Under the pieces are notes generated by a model. The model was not told the origin of the DNA. It saw only the letters and a program-made list of their open reading frames with translations, and ran no database searches. A DNA stretch of 64,000 bases from Gemmataceae bacterium (lineage in GTDB: Bacteria; Planctomycetota; Planctomycetia; Gemmatales; Gemmataceae): assembly GCA_019636445.1 (NCBI GenBank), contig JAHBXO010000027.1, forward strand, positions 1 through 64,000, read 5' to 3'. Positions 16,942 to 27,900 of this stretch are shown here, piece after piece. Made by a program: the position numbers and the translations under genes. The stretch's first letter is position 1. The number at the start of each line of letters is the position of its first letter.

Positions 16942-17062
16942 CCCGACTTCCGAAGTCCGGTTTCGACTTCGGAAGTCGAACGATGCCTGAACAATCGTTG
17001 GTCCGGGAATGTTCCCGCGCCAAATCGACTTCCGAAGTCGAAACCGGACTTCGGAGGTCGGG
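16942..17062. repeat. REPIN-like inverted pair, family 2 (CGACTTCCGAAGTC)
   Basis: Two 37-bp arms (16942-16978 and 17026-17062, one mismatch) face each other across 47 bp. Each arm contains the palindromic core CGACTTCCGAAGTCCGG and a second copy CGACTTCGGAAGTCG. The total, 121 bp, is the same as the RAYT-linked pair at 30539-30659 although the sequences are unrelated. It lies in the gap between the hydrolase and the second DUF1501 gene. The rest of that gap, 17063-17176, holds no recognised feature. Confidence 0.9.
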
Positions 17063-17176
17063 TACTACTCTGCTCGCGTTTTTGTGCCTTTTCGTGGCCA
17101 TCATCGCTGGCATTCGATTCCGGTTGTGGTTACAGTGAACTGGCCTTCCCCCACGCATTTTCGCCGGAGTCGGTCG

Positions 17177-18520
17177 ATGTCCCACGCCGCGCCCCATCGA
17201 GGCTGTTCCTGGGTTCCGCCACTCGCGCCGTTGCGCGTGGTGTCGCGGCGCTGGTTCCTGCAAACCTCGATGGCCGGGTTCGCTGGACTGTCGACGGCGC
17301 GGGCCAGTACGCCGAGCCGGCATCGCGATCCGAAGGCGGTCATCCTGTTCTGGCTCTCCGGCGGGCCGAGCCAGATCGATACGTGGGACCCGAAGCCGGA
17401 CGCGCCGGCGGAAATTCGCGGGCCATACAAGCCGATCGCGACGAGCGTGCCGGGCATTCAGTTCTGCGAGCACCTGCCACGGCAGGCGAAGCTCGCGCAC
17501 AAGCTCAGCGTCCTCCGCGCGGTCGATTGTTCGGCGAGCAACCACACGCCGATCACGATGCAGGCCGGCAACCCGCTCGCGCGGCGGACCGACGACAAGA
17601 AGGACGGCGGCGGCTACCCGTCGATGGGATCGGTGGCGGCGAAGTTCCGCGGCCCGAACGTGCCGGGGATGCCGGCGTTTCTCGGCCTCGCCGACTCGTG
17701 GAAGGCTGACGTCTACGGCGCGGGCCACATGGGCAGTGCCTACGAACCGGTGAAGGGGAACGAACTGCCGGGCCGTTTGGCGCTGCCGAAGGGACTGGAG
17801 TTGGGGCAGTTGAACGATCGGGCCGGACTCCGCGACCACTTCGACACGATGCGCCGCGAACTCGACAGCCAGTCGCAGATGCAGGACACCGACCGCTATG
17901 GCGCGATGGCTCGCGAAATGGTGTTGTCCGAAGACGTCCGCCGCGCCTTCGACCTCTCGCGCGAATCGGACAAGGTTCGCGACAGCTACGGCCGCATCAG
18001 CGTCGGCGAGAAGGCGCTGCTCGCGCGCCGGCTCGTCGAGGCCGGTTCCACCTTCGTCCTCGTCAGCGGCAAGTGGGGTTACTTCGACCACCACGGCGAC
18101 AACGTCCCGCCGTGGGGCGGCATCCAGAAGGGCCTCACGCCGATCCTGCCGACCATCGACCGGGCGCTGACGGCGCTCATCGAAGACCTCGACACGCGCG
18201 GCCTGCTCGACTCGACGTTGATCCTGATGATGGGCGAGTTCGGCCGCTCGCCGGTGATGACGAAGGACGCCGGGCGCGAACACTGGACGCCGGTGATGTC
18301 GATGCTCGCCGCGGGCGGCGGCGGCCGGCATGGCCAGGTGATCGGCAGCACCGACAGCCGCGGCGGCACGATCAAGAGCCGCAAGGTGACGCCGTCCGAC
18401 CTCGCGGCGACGGTGTTCCACCACCTCGACATTCCCCTGGATGCGAACTGGATCGACCCGACCGGCCGGCCGATCCCGATCGTCGCCGAAGGCGGCCAAC
18501 CGATCCGGGAATTGTGCTGA
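17177..18520 (+). CDS. DUF1501 protein, Tat-exported sulfatase-like (second copy)
   Basis: The 447-residue protein has a Tat signal (SRRWFLQTSMAGFAGLS) at about residues 23-39 and the DUF1501 signatures VILFWLSGGPSQIDTWDPKP, YPSMGSVAAKFRGPN and LMMGEFGRSPVMTKDAGREH. It is a distant relative of the DUF1501 protein at 14281-15630, closer to the group with the SGGPSQIDTWD signature. The ATG at 17177 was chosen because it leaves a short basic region before the twin arginines; an in-frame start at 17009 would run through the repeat. It is followed by a small gene after 20 bp, so the two are likely one operon. Substrate unknown. Confidence 0.87.
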   Translation: MSHAAPHRGCSWVPPLAPLRVVSRRWFLQTSMAGFAGLSTARASTPSRHRDPKAVILFWLSGGPSQIDTWDPKPDAPAEIRGPYKPIATSVPGIQFCEHLPRQAKLAHKLSVLRAVDCSASNHTPITMQAGNPLARRTDDKKDGGGYPSMGSVAAKFRGPNVPGMPAFLGLADSWKADVYGAGHMGSAYEPVKGNELPGRLALPKGLELGQLNDRAGLRDHFDTMRRELDSQSQMQDTDRYGAMAREMVLSEDVRRAFDLSRESDKVRDSYGRISVGEKALLARRLVEAGSTFVLVSGKWGYFDHHGDNVPPWGGIQKGLTPILPTIDRALTALIEDLDTRGLLDSTLILMMGEFGRSPVMTKDAGREHWTPVMSMLAAGGGGRHGQVIGSTDSRGGTIKSRKVTPSDLAATVFHHLDIPLDANWIDPTGRPIPIVAEGGQPIRELC

Positions 18521-18540
18521 CGCGTCGCGGAGGGCCGCCG

Positions 18541-18882
18541 ATGTTTCCCAGCGGACCGTGGAAAGGCTTCTGGCACCAGGACGGCTACGGCTGCCAGGAG
18601 ATGGACCAGTTCGAACTCGAATTCTCACCCGGCGGCACCGTACGCGGGCAAGGCACCGACGTCGTCGGCGTCTTCACCTATCGCGGAACCTACGACCCTG
18701 CAGCCGGTTCCATTCGGATGACGAAACAATACCTCGGCCGACATTCTGTCGACTACGAGGGCGCCGTCGACGGCGAAGGGAAGATCGCCGGCACCTGGCG
18801 AATCGGCGAGCACTGGTCCGGCCCGTTCAGCCTCTACCCCGTCGTCCGCGGCGACGAGCCGATCCACGAAATCGTGAAGTGA
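18541..18882 (+). CDS. Small beta-rich protein downstream of DUF1501, unknown function
   Basis: The 113-residue protein has no signal peptide. It alternates short strands with glycines (FELEFSPGGTVRGQGTDVVG; GVFTYRGTYD; GTWRIGEHWSGPFSLYPVV), a pattern like small calycin/lipocalin-type barrels that measure or bind small molecules. GGAGG lies 9 bases before the ATG at 18541. It starts 20 bp after the DUF1501 stop and is followed by the kinase gene 74 bp later. Exact family not recognised. Confidence 0.7.
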   Translation: MFPSGPWKGFWHQDGYGCQEMDQFELEFSPGGTVRGQGTDVVGVFTYRGTYDPAAGSIRMTKQYLGRHSVDYEGAVDGEGKIAGTWRIGEHWSGPFSLYPVVRGDEPIHEIVK

Positions 18883-18956
18883 ACCGCTGCGCTTTCTCCG
18901 TTCTCCCGTCCGCGCCCATCGGGTAAACTGTCGGTTCCCCCGGAGCGGCGACTCCC

Positions 18957-21900
18957 GTGCCACCGCAGGACGACAAGACGCGCCAGCAGACGACGCCCTA
19001 CGTGCCCGAATCGGACACGAACCCGCCGGCGACCGCGCCGGACCGGACGCAGCCGAGCGGCGACGGCACGGGCATCCGCTTCGGCCCGCCGGCCGCGCCC
19101 GGCGAGATCGGCACGCTCGGCCGCTTCCGCATCAAAAAGGAACTCGGCCGCGGCGGCATGGGTGCCGTTTTCCTCGCGCTCGATACGCGACTGGAACGGC
19201 AGGTGGCGCTCAAGGTGATGCTGCCGCAGGCGGCCGTGAATCAGACGGCGAAGGATCGTTTCATCCGCGAGGCGCGGGCGGCGGCGCGGATCAGCCACGA
19301 CAACGTCATCGCCATCCTGGACGCCGACGAGATCGACGGCGTGCCGTTCATCGCCCTGCCGTTCCTGCAAGGCTACCCGCTGGACCAGTACCTGAAGAAG
19401 AAGGGGAACCCGGCGATCCCGCAAGTCTTGCGGATCGGGCGGGAGATCGCGAACGGGCTGGGCGCGGCGCACGACCTCGGCGTCGTCCACCGGGACGTGA
19501 AACCGGGGAACATCTGGCTCGAAGCGCCGAACGGGCGCGTGAAGATCCTGGACTTTGGCCTCGCGAAGCCGCAGGACGAGGAGGCCGGCGGCAAGGAGCT
19601 GACGCACAGCGGCGCCGTGATGGGCACGCCGGCGTACATGGCGCCGGAGCAGGCGGCCGGGCACAAGGTGGATCACCGCGCGGACCTTTACAGCCTCGGC
19701 ACGGTGCTCTACCGGCTCGTGGCGGGCAAGACGCCGTTCGAGCGCCCCGGCGGCATGATGGCGTTGCTCACGGCGCTGGCCATCGAGCCGCCGCCGCGCG
19801 TCGAGGAGTTCAATGCCGAGGTACCCTCGGCGCTCGCGGAGCTGATTCATCAACTTCTGGAGAAGAACCGCGACCTGCGCCCGCAGTCGGCGAAGGAGGT
19901 GGCGAAGCGCCTCGCGGCGATCCGGGACAACCCGGGGACTTCGGGAGCGGACGTGTCGCTCGCGCCGGTGTCGACGGCGTCGCAGCCGCAGGTGCCCTCG
20001 TACGCGCCGGTGCCGGTGACGATGGTGTCCGCGAGCGCGTTCGCGGACATCGACGCCGACGAACCGACGGAGCGGGAATCGCGCATCAAGCAGCCGAAGC
20101 CGGCGATCAAAGCTCCGAAGTCCAAGGTACCGATGTTCGTCGCGATCGCCACCGGCGTCCTCGCGATCGCGGTCGGCGGCTATTTCGTCGCGAAGATGCT
20201 GTCGGGCCCGGCGAAGGCGCCGGAGGTCGTTGACAATAAGCCGGTGAAGCCCCCCGTTGACCCGCCGAAGGGCACTGGCGGCGGTGTGGTGAAAGTGGTA
20301 CCATCCGTTCCCAAACCGGCCCCCGTCGAGATCAACTACGTCCCGTGGCAGCCGGTGAACGAGCTGACCTCGATTCCGAACGCCCCGCGCGGCCCGCTCG
20401 ACGACCTCGACCCGGCGAAGATCCCGGCGGCGGAGCGCTTCCCGTGGCAGCCAAAGGAACTCGTCGCCGTCGTCGGCAGCCACTTGGGCAAGCTGGAAAC
20501 GTTTTACGCGATGTCGCCGAACGGCAAGCTGATCGCGATGATCAGCCCCGGTTTCGGCTTGAAAGTCGTCGACGCGGACACCCTCGCCCTGAAGCTCTGG
20601 GATCGGTCGGTGGACTATCCGTCGGCAGTCTGCGCGTTCTCGCCCGATGGGCGCTGGCTCGCGGTGCCGTCGAACGATACCGGTGGAAAGTCGGAGGTTC
20701 GGCTCTACGACGCGCGCGTCGAACCCAAACTGATCCGCTCCGTGGCGACAGGACGACCGCAAATCCATTTCACCTGTCTGGCGTTTTCCGGCGATGGGTC
20801 AAAGCTCGTCACGGGCGAATTGCCAGGCGCGGCCTGTGTCTGGAATCTGAACGGCCCGGGGGATGTGCCGGAAGTCACGATTCCGCTGGTGGGCGATCTT
20901 CCGCTGTTCGCGATTCCCAAGTCGGATGCCGATGTCGTGCAGGTGGCGATCGCGCGGGACGGGCGGACGATCGCGGCACGGTTGCAGAACCGAAGCGCCG
21001 AGAACCCCGCATCCTCCGTGCTGGTCTGGGACGTGAACCCGACCTCGGCCGCGCATCGCTGCACGATCTCCGCCGACGAAGGCGCGCGGAGTTTCGCCCT
21101 GTCCGCCGACGGCCAGCGGGTGCTCACCGGACACGCGAATCGGCTCGTGGCGTGGAACGTCGCGGGTCGCGCCCCTGTGATTCAGGATTCCCTCATCGAA
21201 CCCTGGATGTGGGTCCGCTCGCTGGAGAACGACCGGGACGAATTCTTCGCGATGCAAACCAACTTCACCAAACCCGCACTCGGTCGGTTCGGCAACAAAC
21301 TGGAACGTGGCCGCGACCTGGTTCAGAACGCCGTCGCCGTCTCCGGCGACGGCCGACGCTCGCTCCACAATGACGATGCTTCCGTCCACAAGGTCCGTGA
21401 CGAGATCGGTAACGTGATCGCGTACTCCGGAGAGGCCGTCGCCGCCGGGAACGGCTCGCCCGCGATCGGTCAGTCGGTGATGACGTTTTATCCGTTCGAA
21501 AAGGTCCGACTCTGGACGGCGCGGGATGGCACGTTCCAGCCCGAAGCGCCGAAGGCTTTGCGCGGCAACACCCTGAATCCATTCACGCGCGCCGCCACGT
21601 CGCCCGACGGCATGGCCGTCGCCGGGCTGGACAACAACCGGCTCGTCGCCTTCAAGGTGATCAACACCAGCCTCTGGCCTCTGAGCGAATCGACCCACGG
21701 CAACGTTATTCAATTCGCCTGGGGCCCCGATTCCAGGTCGATCTGCCTCGTCAACGATCAAAACGTCCTCTTTCGCTGGAATCCCCACGAGACCGACTCC
21801 GTCGGCGAGAGATTACTGGAACTCGGATATCCGTTGAACGGTCGCATCGGCCAACTTCAGGTCTCGCCCAACGGCAAGATCGTGGCCGTTGCGAGCCACG

Positions 21901-22967
21901 AACGAGGTGTCGAACTCATCGACATCGCCGACCCGAAGGCCCCGCGCCGCACGAAGCTCGACCTCGGATCCGATCTCGATCCGGTCAATCTCGGGGCGAT
22001 CGCGTTCTCGGCCGGCAATCGGTTTCTGTATGTCCCGGCAGGTACAAAGCTGTTCCGCGTCGATTTGACATCGTCGACGCTGCAAGCCGAAATCGTCGCG
22101 ACCAGCCCGGAAGGGGGCTTCTGGGCCATTCTCGTCAGCCCCGACGGCCGACGGGCCGTCACCTCCGGGAGTTATTCGTTCGGGGGCATCGAGTGGTGGG
22201 ACGCCACGGAGTTCCCGTTCAAGCGGATCGGCGGCTACACCGGCGTGCAGCCGTCCGGCCTCGGATTCGCCCCCGACGGTCGGCACTTCATGCTGGAACA
22301 GCACGGCACCGTCTACGTCCTGCGGATGGATGGAACCATCACGACCGCGCCGCCGGCTCCCGCGCCCCCCGCACCGACGGTCACGACCGAGCCGGCGAAG
22401 CCGGTACCGGCTCCCCCTCCGCCGACGCCCAAAGCAGTCGCGAAATGGGTCGAACTGACCGACGGCCAGACGCTCGCCGCGTGGGATCAGTTCCAGACTG
22501 CCGGCTGGACGCTCAAGAACAACATGCTCGAAGCCGACGGCAGCGCCCAAGGTTGGGTCGGCACCAAGAAGGAGTACGAAGATTTCGAATTCGAGTTCGA
22601 GTTCCGCCTGCCGCTGAGAGGGAATAGCGGGGTCTTCCTGCGCGCCTGGGACAACGGCCAGCCGACCGGTGCCGAGTTCGTGGAAATCCAACTCCTCCAC
22701 GACGCCGCGTATCTGCCCATGACCGTCCCGAACACGCGCCACGGATCGGTTTTCAAAAAGGTCGCGCCGAACCCGGTGCCGCCGTTCAAGCTGAACCAGT
22801 GGAACAAGGGGCGGATCGAGGTCGTCGGCAAGCACGTGACCGTGACGATCGGCGGCGTGAAGTGCATCGACGCCGACGTGGACTTCCCCCGCATGAAGGG
22901 CCGCGTCGGCTTGCAGCACTATCGCACGAGCGCCGAGTTCCGCAACGTGCGCATCCGCGAAAAGTAG
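18957..22967 (+). CDS. Ser/Thr kinase fused to WD40-like propeller and DUF1080 domain
   Basis: The 1336-residue protein starts at GTG 18957. A Hanks-type kinase (about residues 54-325) has the glycine loop GRGGMGAVF, Lys86, the catalytic HRDVKPGN (178-185) and DFG (199-201), all intact. A single membrane helix follows (about 391-413, VPMFVAIATGVLAIAVGGYF). The outer part has about 750 residues of WD40-like repeats with segments such as VCAFSPDGRWLAV. A C-terminal DUF1080 (concanavalin/glycosidase-like) domain contains TLKNNMLEADGSAQGW. The kinase is therefore cytoplasmic and the propeller and lectin-like parts external, as in a sensor. Its kinase is closely similar to the one at 42654-45233. 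Ligand and targets unknown. Confidence 0.9.
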   Translation: MPPQDDKTRQQTTPYVPESDTNPPATAPDRTQPSGDGTGIRFGPPAAPGEIGTLGRFRIKKELGRGGMGAVFLALDTRLERQVALKVMLPQAAVNQTAKDRFIREARAAARISHDNVIAILDADEIDGVPFIALPFLQGYPLDQYLKKKGNPAIPQVLRIGREIANGLGAAHDLGVVHRDVKPGNIWLEAPNGRVKILDFGLAKPQDEEAGGKELTHSGAVMGTPAYMAPEQAAGHKVDHRADLYSLGTVLYRLVAGKTPFERPGGMMALLTALAIEPPPRVEEFNAEVPSALAELIHQLLEKNRDLRPQSAKEVAKRLAAIRDNPGTSGADVSLAPVSTASQPQVPSYAPVPVTMVSASAFADIDADEPTERESRIKQPKPAIKAPKSKVPMFVAIATGVLAIAVGGYFVAKMLSGPAKAPEVVDNKPVKPPVDPPKGTGGGVVKVVPSVPKPAPVEINYVPWQPVNELTSIPNAPRGPLDDLDPAKIPAAERFPWQPKELVAVVGSHLGKLETFYAMSPNGKLIAMISPGFGLKVVDADTLALKLWDRSVDYPSAVCAFSPDGRWLAVPSNDTGGKSEVRLYDARVEPKLIRSVATGRPQIHFTCLAFSGDGSKLVTGELPGAACVWNLNGPGDVPEVTIPLVGDLPLFAIPKSDADVVQVAIARDGRTIAARLQNRSAENPASSVLVWDVNPTSAAHRCTISADEGARSFALSADGQRVLTGHANRLVAWNVAGRAPVIQDSLIEPWMWVRSLENDRDEFFAMQTNFTKPALGRFGNKLERGRDLVQNAVAVSGDGRRSLHNDDASVHKVRDEIGNVIAYSGEAVAAGNGSPAIGQSVMTFYPFEKVRLWTARDGTFQPEAPKALRGNTLNPFTRAATSPDGMAVAGLDNNRLVAFKVINTSLWPLSESTHGNVIQFAWGPDSRSICLVNDQNVLFRWNPHETDSVGERLLELGYPLNGRIGQLQVSPNGKIVAVASHERGVELIDIADPKAPRRTKLDLGSDLDPVNLGAIAFSAGNRFLYVPAGTKLFRVDLTSSTLQAEIVATSPEGGFWAILVSPDGRRAVTSGSYSFGGIEWWDATEFPFKRIGGYTGVQPSGLGFAPDGRHFMLEQHGTVYVLRMDGTITTAPPAPAPPAPTVTTEPAKPVPAPPPPTPKAVAKWVELTDGQTLAAWDQFQTAGWTLKNNMLEADGSAQGWVGTKKEYEDFEFEFEFRLPLRGNSGVFLRAWDNGQPTGAEFVEIQLLHDAAYLPMTVPNTRHGSVFKKVAPNPVPPFKLNQWNKGRIEVVGKHVTVTIGGVKCIDADVDFPRMKGRVGLQHYRTSAEFRNVRIREK

Positions 22968-22977
22968 TCGATCCTTC

Positions 22978-23012
22978 CGCTCGGCTCCGAAGACTCCGCC
23001 TCGCGGCTCAAC
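22978..23012 (-). repeat. Single REP arm, family 1 (RAYT-associated)
   Basis: These 35 bp match the right arm of the REPIN at 30623-30659 with two mismatches (shared core GGCTCCGAAGACTCCGCC). It fills most of the 56-bp gap between the kinase stop and the acyltransferase start. No partner arm is present. Confidence 0.9.
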
Positions 23013-23023
23013 AGGAACCATTC

Positions 23024-24211
<1,188 letters not shown>

Positions 24212-24238
24212 TGACGCATTCCCGAGGATGAATCCGCC

Positions 24239-24805
24239 ATCGCTTCGACCTCGCCGAGTCTGCTGGAACGCCTCAAGGCACCGGACGCACCCGAGGCGGA
24301 CTGGCGGCGGCTGCACGACATCTACGTGCCGCTGTTGCGCCACTGGCTCGGCCGGCTCGCGGTCCCGCCCACCGACGTCGACGACCTCGCGCAGGAAGTC
24401 TGGCTCGTCGTCCTGCAAAAGCTCCCCAGTTTCGAACGCCGGCGCGACGGTGCGTTCCGCGCTTGGCTCCGGCAACTGGCCGTGCACCTCGTCCGCAACT
24501 GGCGGCGCAAGGCCCGCGCCGTCGGCCCGAACGAGGAAATCCTGTCCCAACTGGAAGACCCGAACAGCGACCTGACGCACCAGTGGGACCGCGACCACGA
24601 CCGGAGCGTCTTCGACAAGCTGCTGGAGATCGTCCGGCCGGACTTCGCCCCCGCGACGTGGACCGCCTTCCAACGCTTCGCCATCGACGGTCGACCGGCC
24701 GCGGAAGTCGCCCGCGACCTCGGTCTGACTGAAGCGGCCGTTTTGCAGGCCAAATCGCGCATTCTCAAGCGGCTCCGCCACGAGTCGGCCGGTATCCTGG
24801 AATAA
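24239..24805 (+). CDS. ECF-type RNA polymerase sigma factor; start codon unclear
   Basis: The protein has sigma region 2 (RHWLGRLAVPPTDVDDLAQE, then VWLVVLQKLPSF) and region 4 (FQRFAIDGRPAAEVARDLGL) of ECF sigma factors. The conserved N-terminal part SPSLLERLKAPDAPEADWRR lies upstream of the first ATG/GTG in frame (GTG 24326). Between the in-frame stop at 24212 and 24326 there is no ATG, GTG or TTG; only ATT (24218) and ATC (24239) are possible. GAGGA at 24224 is well placed for ATC 24239, giving 188 residues. An ATG at 24228 is in another frame, so a one-base frameshift is also possible. It precedes a kinase with an anti-sigma-like zinc finger by 100 bp, a typical regulatory pair. Confidence 0.75.
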   Translation: MASTSPSLLERLKAPDAPEADWRRLHDIYVPLLRHWLGRLAVPPTDVDDLAQEVWLVVLQKLPSFERRRDGAFRAWLRQLAVHLVRNWRRKARAVGPNEEILSQLEDPNSDLTHQWDRDHDRSVFDKLLEIVRPDFAPATWTAFQRFAIDGRPAAEVARDLGLTEAAVLQAKSRILKRLRHESAGILE

Positions 24806-24905
24806 ATCCGGTTTTCGAGTCAGGTCGACGACGGTCGCGACATTTCCTATTGCGTGCCCACAATAACAAGACATCGGCTCGCCCACGAGCGATCGAGGGA
24901 CGGAC

Positions 24906-27900
24906 ATGACGGCGGCGCAGCACCCTTCGGACGAACAGCTTTCCCACTACGGCCTAGGCAAACTCGCCGGCGCGGCGGTGGAGACGGTCGAAGCCCACAT
25001 CACCACCTGCGCCGACTGCCGGCAGCGCGTGGCGAATCTCTCGGCTGACGGCTTCCTGGACCGCCTGAAGCGGGCCGCGCAGCCGGAGGCCATGAGCGGC
25101 TTCGAGGCGTCCCAGCCGCCGGTCGAGAAGAGCACGGTCTTCAGCGGCGACGACGCGAACATCCCGGCCGCCCTGCTGACGCTCTCGATGTACAAGGATG
25201 TCCGCCGGCTCGGACACGGCGGGATGGGGGAGATCTTTCTGGCGCGGAACGTCCACATGGACCGCGAGGAAGTGCTGAAGGTGATGAGCAAGTCGATGAT
25301 GGAGCGGTCCGGTGCGGCGGCGCGCTTCCGGCGGGAGATCCGCTCCGTCGGCCAGTTGAACCACGCCAACATCGTCACCACCTATGGCGTCCAGCAGGTC
25401 GGCGATACCGTCGTGCTGAGCATGGAATACGCCGGCGAGGACCTGGCGAAGCATCTGGAGAGGCGCGGCCCGCTGCCCGTGGCGCGCGCCTGCTATTACA
25501 TCCATCAGGCGGCCCTCGGGTTGCAGTTCGCGCACGAGAAGGGGCTGGTGCACCGCGATATCAAGCCGAGCAACCTCATGGTGCTGCAGAACGGCGCGAA
25601 GTGGCAGGTGAAGATCCTGGACTTCGGGTTGGCGAAATCGCGGACAGAACCGTCGGATATCTCGGATGTCGACCATCAGACGAAGACCGGTCAGTCGCTT
25701 GGTACGCCGGCGTACATGGCGCCGGAGCAGATCCGCGACGCGAAGAGCGTGGATATCCGCGCCGACATCTACGCGCTCGGTTGCACGCTGTACTTCCTGC
25801 TCACGGGTCGACCGCCGTTCGTCGAAGACAACATCATGTCGTTGATCTTCGCCCACGGGGAGAAGGTGCCGCAGCCGACGAACGAGCTGCGCGCCGATGT
25901 GCCCGCCGCGCTGGCGGAGCTGATCGCGAAGATGCTGGCGAAGGACCCGAAGGATCGTCCGCAGACGCCAGCGGAAGTGGCGAAGGCATTGGTGCCGTTC
26001 ATCCGGCCGGGGGCGAAGCCGTCGGAAGTCGTGACGACGGCGAGCCAGGCCGAGACGGACGTGGCGAGCCAGACGCAACCCATCATCACGCGGACGGATT
26101 ACCCGCCACCTTCTCGGAAGCGCTGGCCGGCGGTGGCGCTGGGGCTGGTGTTGCTGGCGGTCGGCGCGGCCGCGGTCGGCTCGCTCTTCATTAAAACCAA
26201 AGACGGCACCATCGAACTGACCGACCTCGATCCCGATGCCGCCGTATACGTCGACGGCGACAAGGTCACGGTGAAGTGGGCCGACGGGAAACAAATCGCC
26301 GAAGTCCGTGCCAAACCGGGCACGCGCAAGATCGAAGTCAAACAGGGCGATATCACCGTCCTCGGCGAGACGGTCGAAGTCGAATCCAATGGCCGCAAGG
26401 TCCTGTCCGCCCGGCAGAAGATCGAACCGCTCCCCGAGAAACCGCCCGTGCCCAATCCCGGGACCGGTCCACCCCCGCCGAAGTCCGAGTTCACTCCACT
26501 CTTCAACGGCAAGGACCTCACCGGCTGGGAAACCTCCGGCATGGGACCGGGAAGCTGGCGCGTCGAGAATGGCGTCCTGGTCGGCAGCTTCGTGAAGAAT
26601 GGCGGCGGCACGATCCTGACTTGGCCGAAGGGCCTGGCCCCCCGGCACTATCACCTGCGGCTGGTGCTGAAGAAATCGGACGAATGGGCCGCGCTGATCG
26701 CCCTGTTCTGCGACATGAAGTACACGGCAAACAACAAGAACCCCGGCGTCTGGCCGTGGGGCGGACCGGGACCGGGGCGGTACATCGTCTACACCGGTTG
26801 CACCACCCCCAAGCCGGACTACGAAGTCGGGCGGCTCGCGTACGTCGCGGGCAACTCTCGCGACTCGGCCGCGCTCTTGGGCGGACCGATGCCAATTGCG
26901 AGCAACGAATGGTACACGATGGACATCATCGTGCTCGGCCAGCGCGTGACCGTGGACGTGAACGGCACCCGTCGCGCCGACTACACCGACCCGGACCTTC
27001 CGCCGGAAGGTCGGCCGTTCACGCTCGGCTGCCCCGGCGGTGCGACGGTCCGGTTCAAGAGCGTCGAGTTCAAGGAACTCCCCGCCCCGGCACCCGCTCC
27101 GAAGTTCGTCTCCCTCTTCAACGGCAAACAAGTTACCGGGTTGCGAGGCTTCCCGAGCTACAAAGGCACGTGGGCCATTGAAAACGATCTGCTCGTGCTG
27201 CGGGGCATCCGGAATCCGCGCACCCATCCGGCGCCGGCCAATGCGGGCGTTCTGGAAAGCACGCGATCCTATGGCGATTTCGTCCTTCGCATCGAACATG
27301 CACCCTTGGAGCCAACAGACCGATCCATGCCGATTATCGTTCGGCTGACGTCCTCCCGCCAACCTTTCGTCGGATACTACATCTCGGGTGGTGGATTCTC
27401 CAAGAAAGGCAACTGGATCAGCCCGGGCGAGATTCAATACAAGACGTCGAAAGAGGATGACGACGACGACGACGACGATCAGGCACAGACCTCGCAGGGG
27501 TTCCGGCCGGTCGAGCCGATCCGAAACAAACCGTACACGATCGAGATCATGGCGGTGGGCAACCGGATTTCGACGAGCATCGATGGCGTCAAGGTTCACG
27601 AAGTCACCGATCCGTCCCCGACGCGCGGGCCGATCCGACTCCGGGCCAAGAAAGCCACGCGGGTCCGGTACCAGAAGATCGAGATTCAGGACCTGTCGGC
27701 TCCGAACGCGAAGGAGCCGGCTCCGGAAGTCCTTCAGCCCGTCGATCCGCCCGCACCGGAGGAAGATCGCACGGCGAAGATTCGCGGTGTGGGTTTCTGG
27801 ACGATCAACGGGGAAATACTGAAAGGTCGAGCCAGCAGTTCCGCGATTACGTTCGGCGATCCGAAGTGGACCGACTACGAGTGTCAGATGGACTTTCGGG

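Noticed and set aside
24228..24575. ATG-started frame as the sigma factor gene
   Set aside because: It reads Arg/Ser-rich nonsense; the sigma motifs are in the next frame.
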